From Geobacteraceae bacterium (GTDB lineage: Bacteria; Desulfobacterota; Desulfuromonadia; Desulfuromonadales; Desulfuromonadaceae), in NCBI GenBank assembly GCA_020201305.1, contig JAIVHC010000177.1, positions 1 to 7,655 on the forward strand: DNA of 7,655 nucleotides, read 5' to 3'. The notes beneath the pieces are model-generated. The model was given only the letters and a program-made list of their open reading frames with translations, had not been told where the DNA came from and searched no databases. Numbering within the stretch: position 1 is the first letter of the stretch; every line of letters begins with the position of its first letter. This document shows, piece after piece, positions 6,054 through 7,655 of the stretch. The translations under genes and the position numbers were made by a program.

Positions 6054-7202
6054 ATGCACGTATACATAACCGCTTTAGCGAGTTTTCTCCCCAACGCCCC
6101 GGTAGGCAATGAAGAGATGGAAGCCCTGCTGGGCAAGGTGCACAACCTGCCCTCGCGCACGCGCCGCATCATTCTGCGCAATAACCGCATCAAAACCCGC
6201 TACTACGCCCTAGACCCGGACACCGGGACGCAAACCCATACCAATGCGCAGCTTGCCGCTGCCGCGATCCGCGCCCTGGGTACGGATAACGGCTTCGATC
6301 CCGCAAGTATCGAATGTCTGTGCTGCGGCACCTCCACCCCGGATCAGATCCTCCCCGGGCATGCGCCCATGGTGCATGGAGAGCTCGGCGGCGGACCCTG
6401 TGAAGCGTTCAGCGCTGCGGGGATCTGCACCTCGGGCATGAGTGCAATGAAGTTTGCGTGGCTCAATGTCGCCAGCGGACAATCGCGCACGGTCATCGCC
6501 TCGGGCTCCGAGCTTGCCTCCAATCTACTCCATGCGCGCATGTGTGAAAGCATCGCCCCCGAAAAGGTTGCCGCTCTGGATAAAAATCCGGCACTTTCCT
6601 TCGATGCCGACTTTCTGCGCTGGATGCTCTCCGACGGAGCCGGTGCCGCCCATCTGAGTGACGCCCCCAATCCGGAGGGGCTCTCGCTGCGGATAGAGTG
6701 GATAGACCTGCTCTCCTTCGCGCATGAGCTCGAACCCTGCATGTACGTGGGTGCCAACAAGCGCACAGATGGCACATTGCAGGGCTGGCGCGAGTTTGAC
6801 TCATTGCAGACGGCGGTGGAAAGCGGGTGTTTCACCCTCAAGCAGGATGTAAAACTCTTAAACAAGGAAGTTATCTACACCGCGGTGGAACGCACCCTGA
6901 CGCGCCTGATTGAAAAACACCACCTCCGTGCGGATGAGATCGACTGGTTTCTGCCCCATTACTCCTCCGACTACTTCCGCAGTGAACTCCACAACCACAT
7001 GCTGGATATCGGCTTTGATATCCCATACGAGCGCTGGTTCACCAACCTCACTACCCGGGGCAATACCGGCTCCGCCTCCATCTACATTATTATGGAGGAG
7101 CTGTTTCACTCCGGCCGAATCAAAAAAGGGGATAAACTCCTGTGTTTTATCCCCGAAAGCGGGCGCTTCTCCATGTGCTATATGTTGCTGACAGCGGTGT
7201 AA
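6054..7202 (+). CDS. KAS III-like beta-ketoacyl-ACP synthase
   Basis: The 382-residue protein has the length and the full catalytic triad of a ketosynthase III. The nucleophile is C125 in AAGICTSGMSA, the histidine is H302 in WFLPHYSSDYF, and the asparagine is N337 in TRGNTGSASIY. CGTSTPDQILPG (91-102) matches the conserved strand-loop of this fold. The enzyme should load an acyl group on C125 and condense it, normally by decarboxylation of a malonyl thioester on a carrier protein. PHYSS in place of the PHQAN of housekeeping FabH, and the Cys-rich ECLCCGTST stretch (87-95), suggest a specialised member. The style recalls the StlD/DarB ketosynthases of dialkylresorcinol-type pathways, but I cannot verify that. 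It lies 6 nt after the radical SAM gene and faces an acyl carrier protein gene, its likely partner. The fold and chemistry are confident; the product is unknown. Confidence 0.9.
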   Translation: MHVYITALASFLPNAPVGNEEMEALLGKVHNLPSRTRRIILRNNRIKTRYYALDPDTGTQTHTNAQLAAAAIRALGTDNGFDPASIECLCCGTSTPDQILPGHAPMVHGELGGGPCEAFSAAGICTSGMSAMKFAWLNVASGQSRTVIASGSELASNLLHARMCESIAPEKVAALDKNPALSFDADFLRWMLSDGAGAAHLSDAPNPEGLSLRIEWIDLLSFAHELEPCMYVGANKRTDGTLQGWREFDSLQTAVESGCFTLKQDVKLLNKEVIYTAVERTLTRLIEKHHLRADEIDWFLPHYSSDYFRSELHNHMLDIGFDIPYERWFTNLTTRGNTGSASIYIIMEELFHSGRIKKGDKLLCFIPESGRFSMCYMLLTAV

Positions 7203-7203
7203 C

Positions 7204-7464
7204 TCAGGCGCTGTTCTCAATATAGTCCGCCAGGGTGTTAACAGATGCGAGCACTTCGCGGCTGCTGTCCTCTCCGCCGATGCGAACCCCGAAGTGCTTC
7301 TGCACCACAACCACCACCTCCACCGCATCAAGGGAGTCGAGATCGAGGGGGGATTCCGGCCCGATCAACGGGGCTTCACTGGGGAAATCCTCCGGGGCAT
7401 CGGGGATGTTGCATGCCTCAATGATTAAGCGTTTCAGTTCCTGTTCCAGTTTCTGACGTTCCAT
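7204..7464 (-). CDS. Acyl carrier protein
   Basis: The 86-residue acidic protein has a carrier-protein fold, with the phosphopantetheine site at S44 in PLDLDSLDAVEVVVVV. Helix I covers about residues 3-20, an acidic loop 21-43, helix II 44-56, and a C-terminal helix carries VNTLADYIENS. Once modified by a 4'-phosphopantetheinyl transferase it would carry acyl intermediates as thioesters, most plausibly for the neighbouring ketosynthase. It differs from housekeeping AcpP in its long loop PDAPEDFPSEAPLIGPES and a run of valines in helix II, so it looks pathway-specific. The ATG at 7464 has an AAGGA site 7 nt upstream. The gene is the last of a minus-strand set that includes the permease at the right edge (63 nt gap), and it ends one base from the stop codon of the ketosynthase gene. 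Confidence 0.9.
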   Translation of the reverse strand: MERQKLEQELKRLIIEACNIPDAPEDFPSEAPLIGPESPLDLDSLDAVEVVVVVQKHFGVRIGGEDSSREVLASVNTLADYIENSA

Positions 7465-7471
7465 TGTTTTT

Positions 7472-7476
7472 TCCTT
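7472..7476 (-). promoter_or_regulatory. Ribosome binding site of the acyl carrier protein gene
   Basis: AAGGA on the minus strand lies 7 nt before the ATG at 7464 and supports that start. Confidence 0.7.
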
Positions 7477-7527
7477 ATCCTGATACTTATAACAATGTAG
7501 CTGGGTTGTAATAACTTATGCCGCACC

Positions 7528-7655
7528 TTATCCACCGCGCCGGCTGTGGTACACAAACGCTCCCAGGGCTACCAGGGATGTAGTAGCAAAAAAAGCCAGC
7601 AGCGCCGCGACATTAGGGACAACGCTGCGCAGATCCCCGCCGCGCACAAACAAAT
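7528..7655 (-). CDS. C-terminal end of an ABC-2-like transporter permease (5' part outside window)
   Basis: On the minus strand a frame that is open from the right edge gives 41 residues before the TAA at 7530-7528. It starts LFVRGGDLRSVVPNV, continues with one hydrophobic segment of about 20 residues (AALLAFFATTSLVALGAFVY), and ends in a short basic tail HSRRGG. A conserved polar loop, a last transmembrane helix and a short Arg-rich cytoplasmic end is the usual finish of ABC-2-type permeases, which export lipids, polysaccharides or small molecules. The other frames of this stretch close quickly or lack this pattern. The gene is upstream of the acyl carrier protein on the same strand. If the call is right, the locus includes an exporter. 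With so few residues the family call is moderate; another polytopic membrane protein is possible. Confidence 0.6.
   Translation of the reverse strand, partial: LFVRGGDLRSVVPNVAALLAFFATTSLVALGAFVYHSRRGG

Noticed and set aside
6344..6865. 173-residue minus-strand frame inside the ketosynthase gene
   Set aside because: It is antisense to the conserved catalytic region of the ketosynthase and resembles no protein family.
7486..7491. TATAAG on the minus strand as a private promoter for the acyl carrier protein gene
   Set aside because: No acceptable -35 box at a usual spacing. Read-through from the upstream permease gene is the simpler explanation.

Overview
The window looks like a piece of a moderately GC-rich Gram-negative chromosome, most likely proteobacterial. 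The grounds are a response regulator with a PAS module, dense gene packing, Shine-Dalgarno leaders, and an ABC-2 permease beside fatty-acid-type biosynthesis genes. The taxonomic call is inference; no rRNA, tRNA or phylogenetic marker is present. It holds six complete genes and two genes cut by the window edges.

Left part (1-2715): an edge-truncated response regulator with a PAS sensor domain on the minus strand; a 12-helix MFS transporter, also on the minus strand; and, divergent from it, a small FMN-type split-barrel (pyridoxamine 5'-phosphate oxidase-like) protein on the plus strand.

Middle (2784-4681): an apparently complete insertion sequence of 1880 bp (2793-4672). It carries one intact DDE transposase of the IS4-like superfamily, imperfect terminal inverted repeats (14 of 17 positions) and a 9-bp target duplication, GGTAAATTC. 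The duplicated target overlaps the -10 box of a good promoter-like sequence (TTGACA, 17 bp, TAAATT) that before the insertion would have pointed at the radical SAM gene. The element therefore seems to have separated that gene from its ancestral -35 box.

Right part (4755-7655): the edge of what looks like a biosynthetic locus. A B12-binding-type radical SAM enzyme and a KAS III-like ketosynthase lie 6 nt apart on the plus strand. Facing them on the minus strand are an acyl carrier protein and, upstream of it, the C-terminal end of an ABC-2-like permease. The ketosynthase and carrier-protein genes converge with one base between their stop codons. Together the four suggest synthesis of an acyl or polyketide-like product on a carrier protein, radical tailoring, and export. 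The product is unknown and the rest of the locus lies beyond the right edge.

No RNA gene or CRISPR array was seen, and no strong intrinsic terminator.
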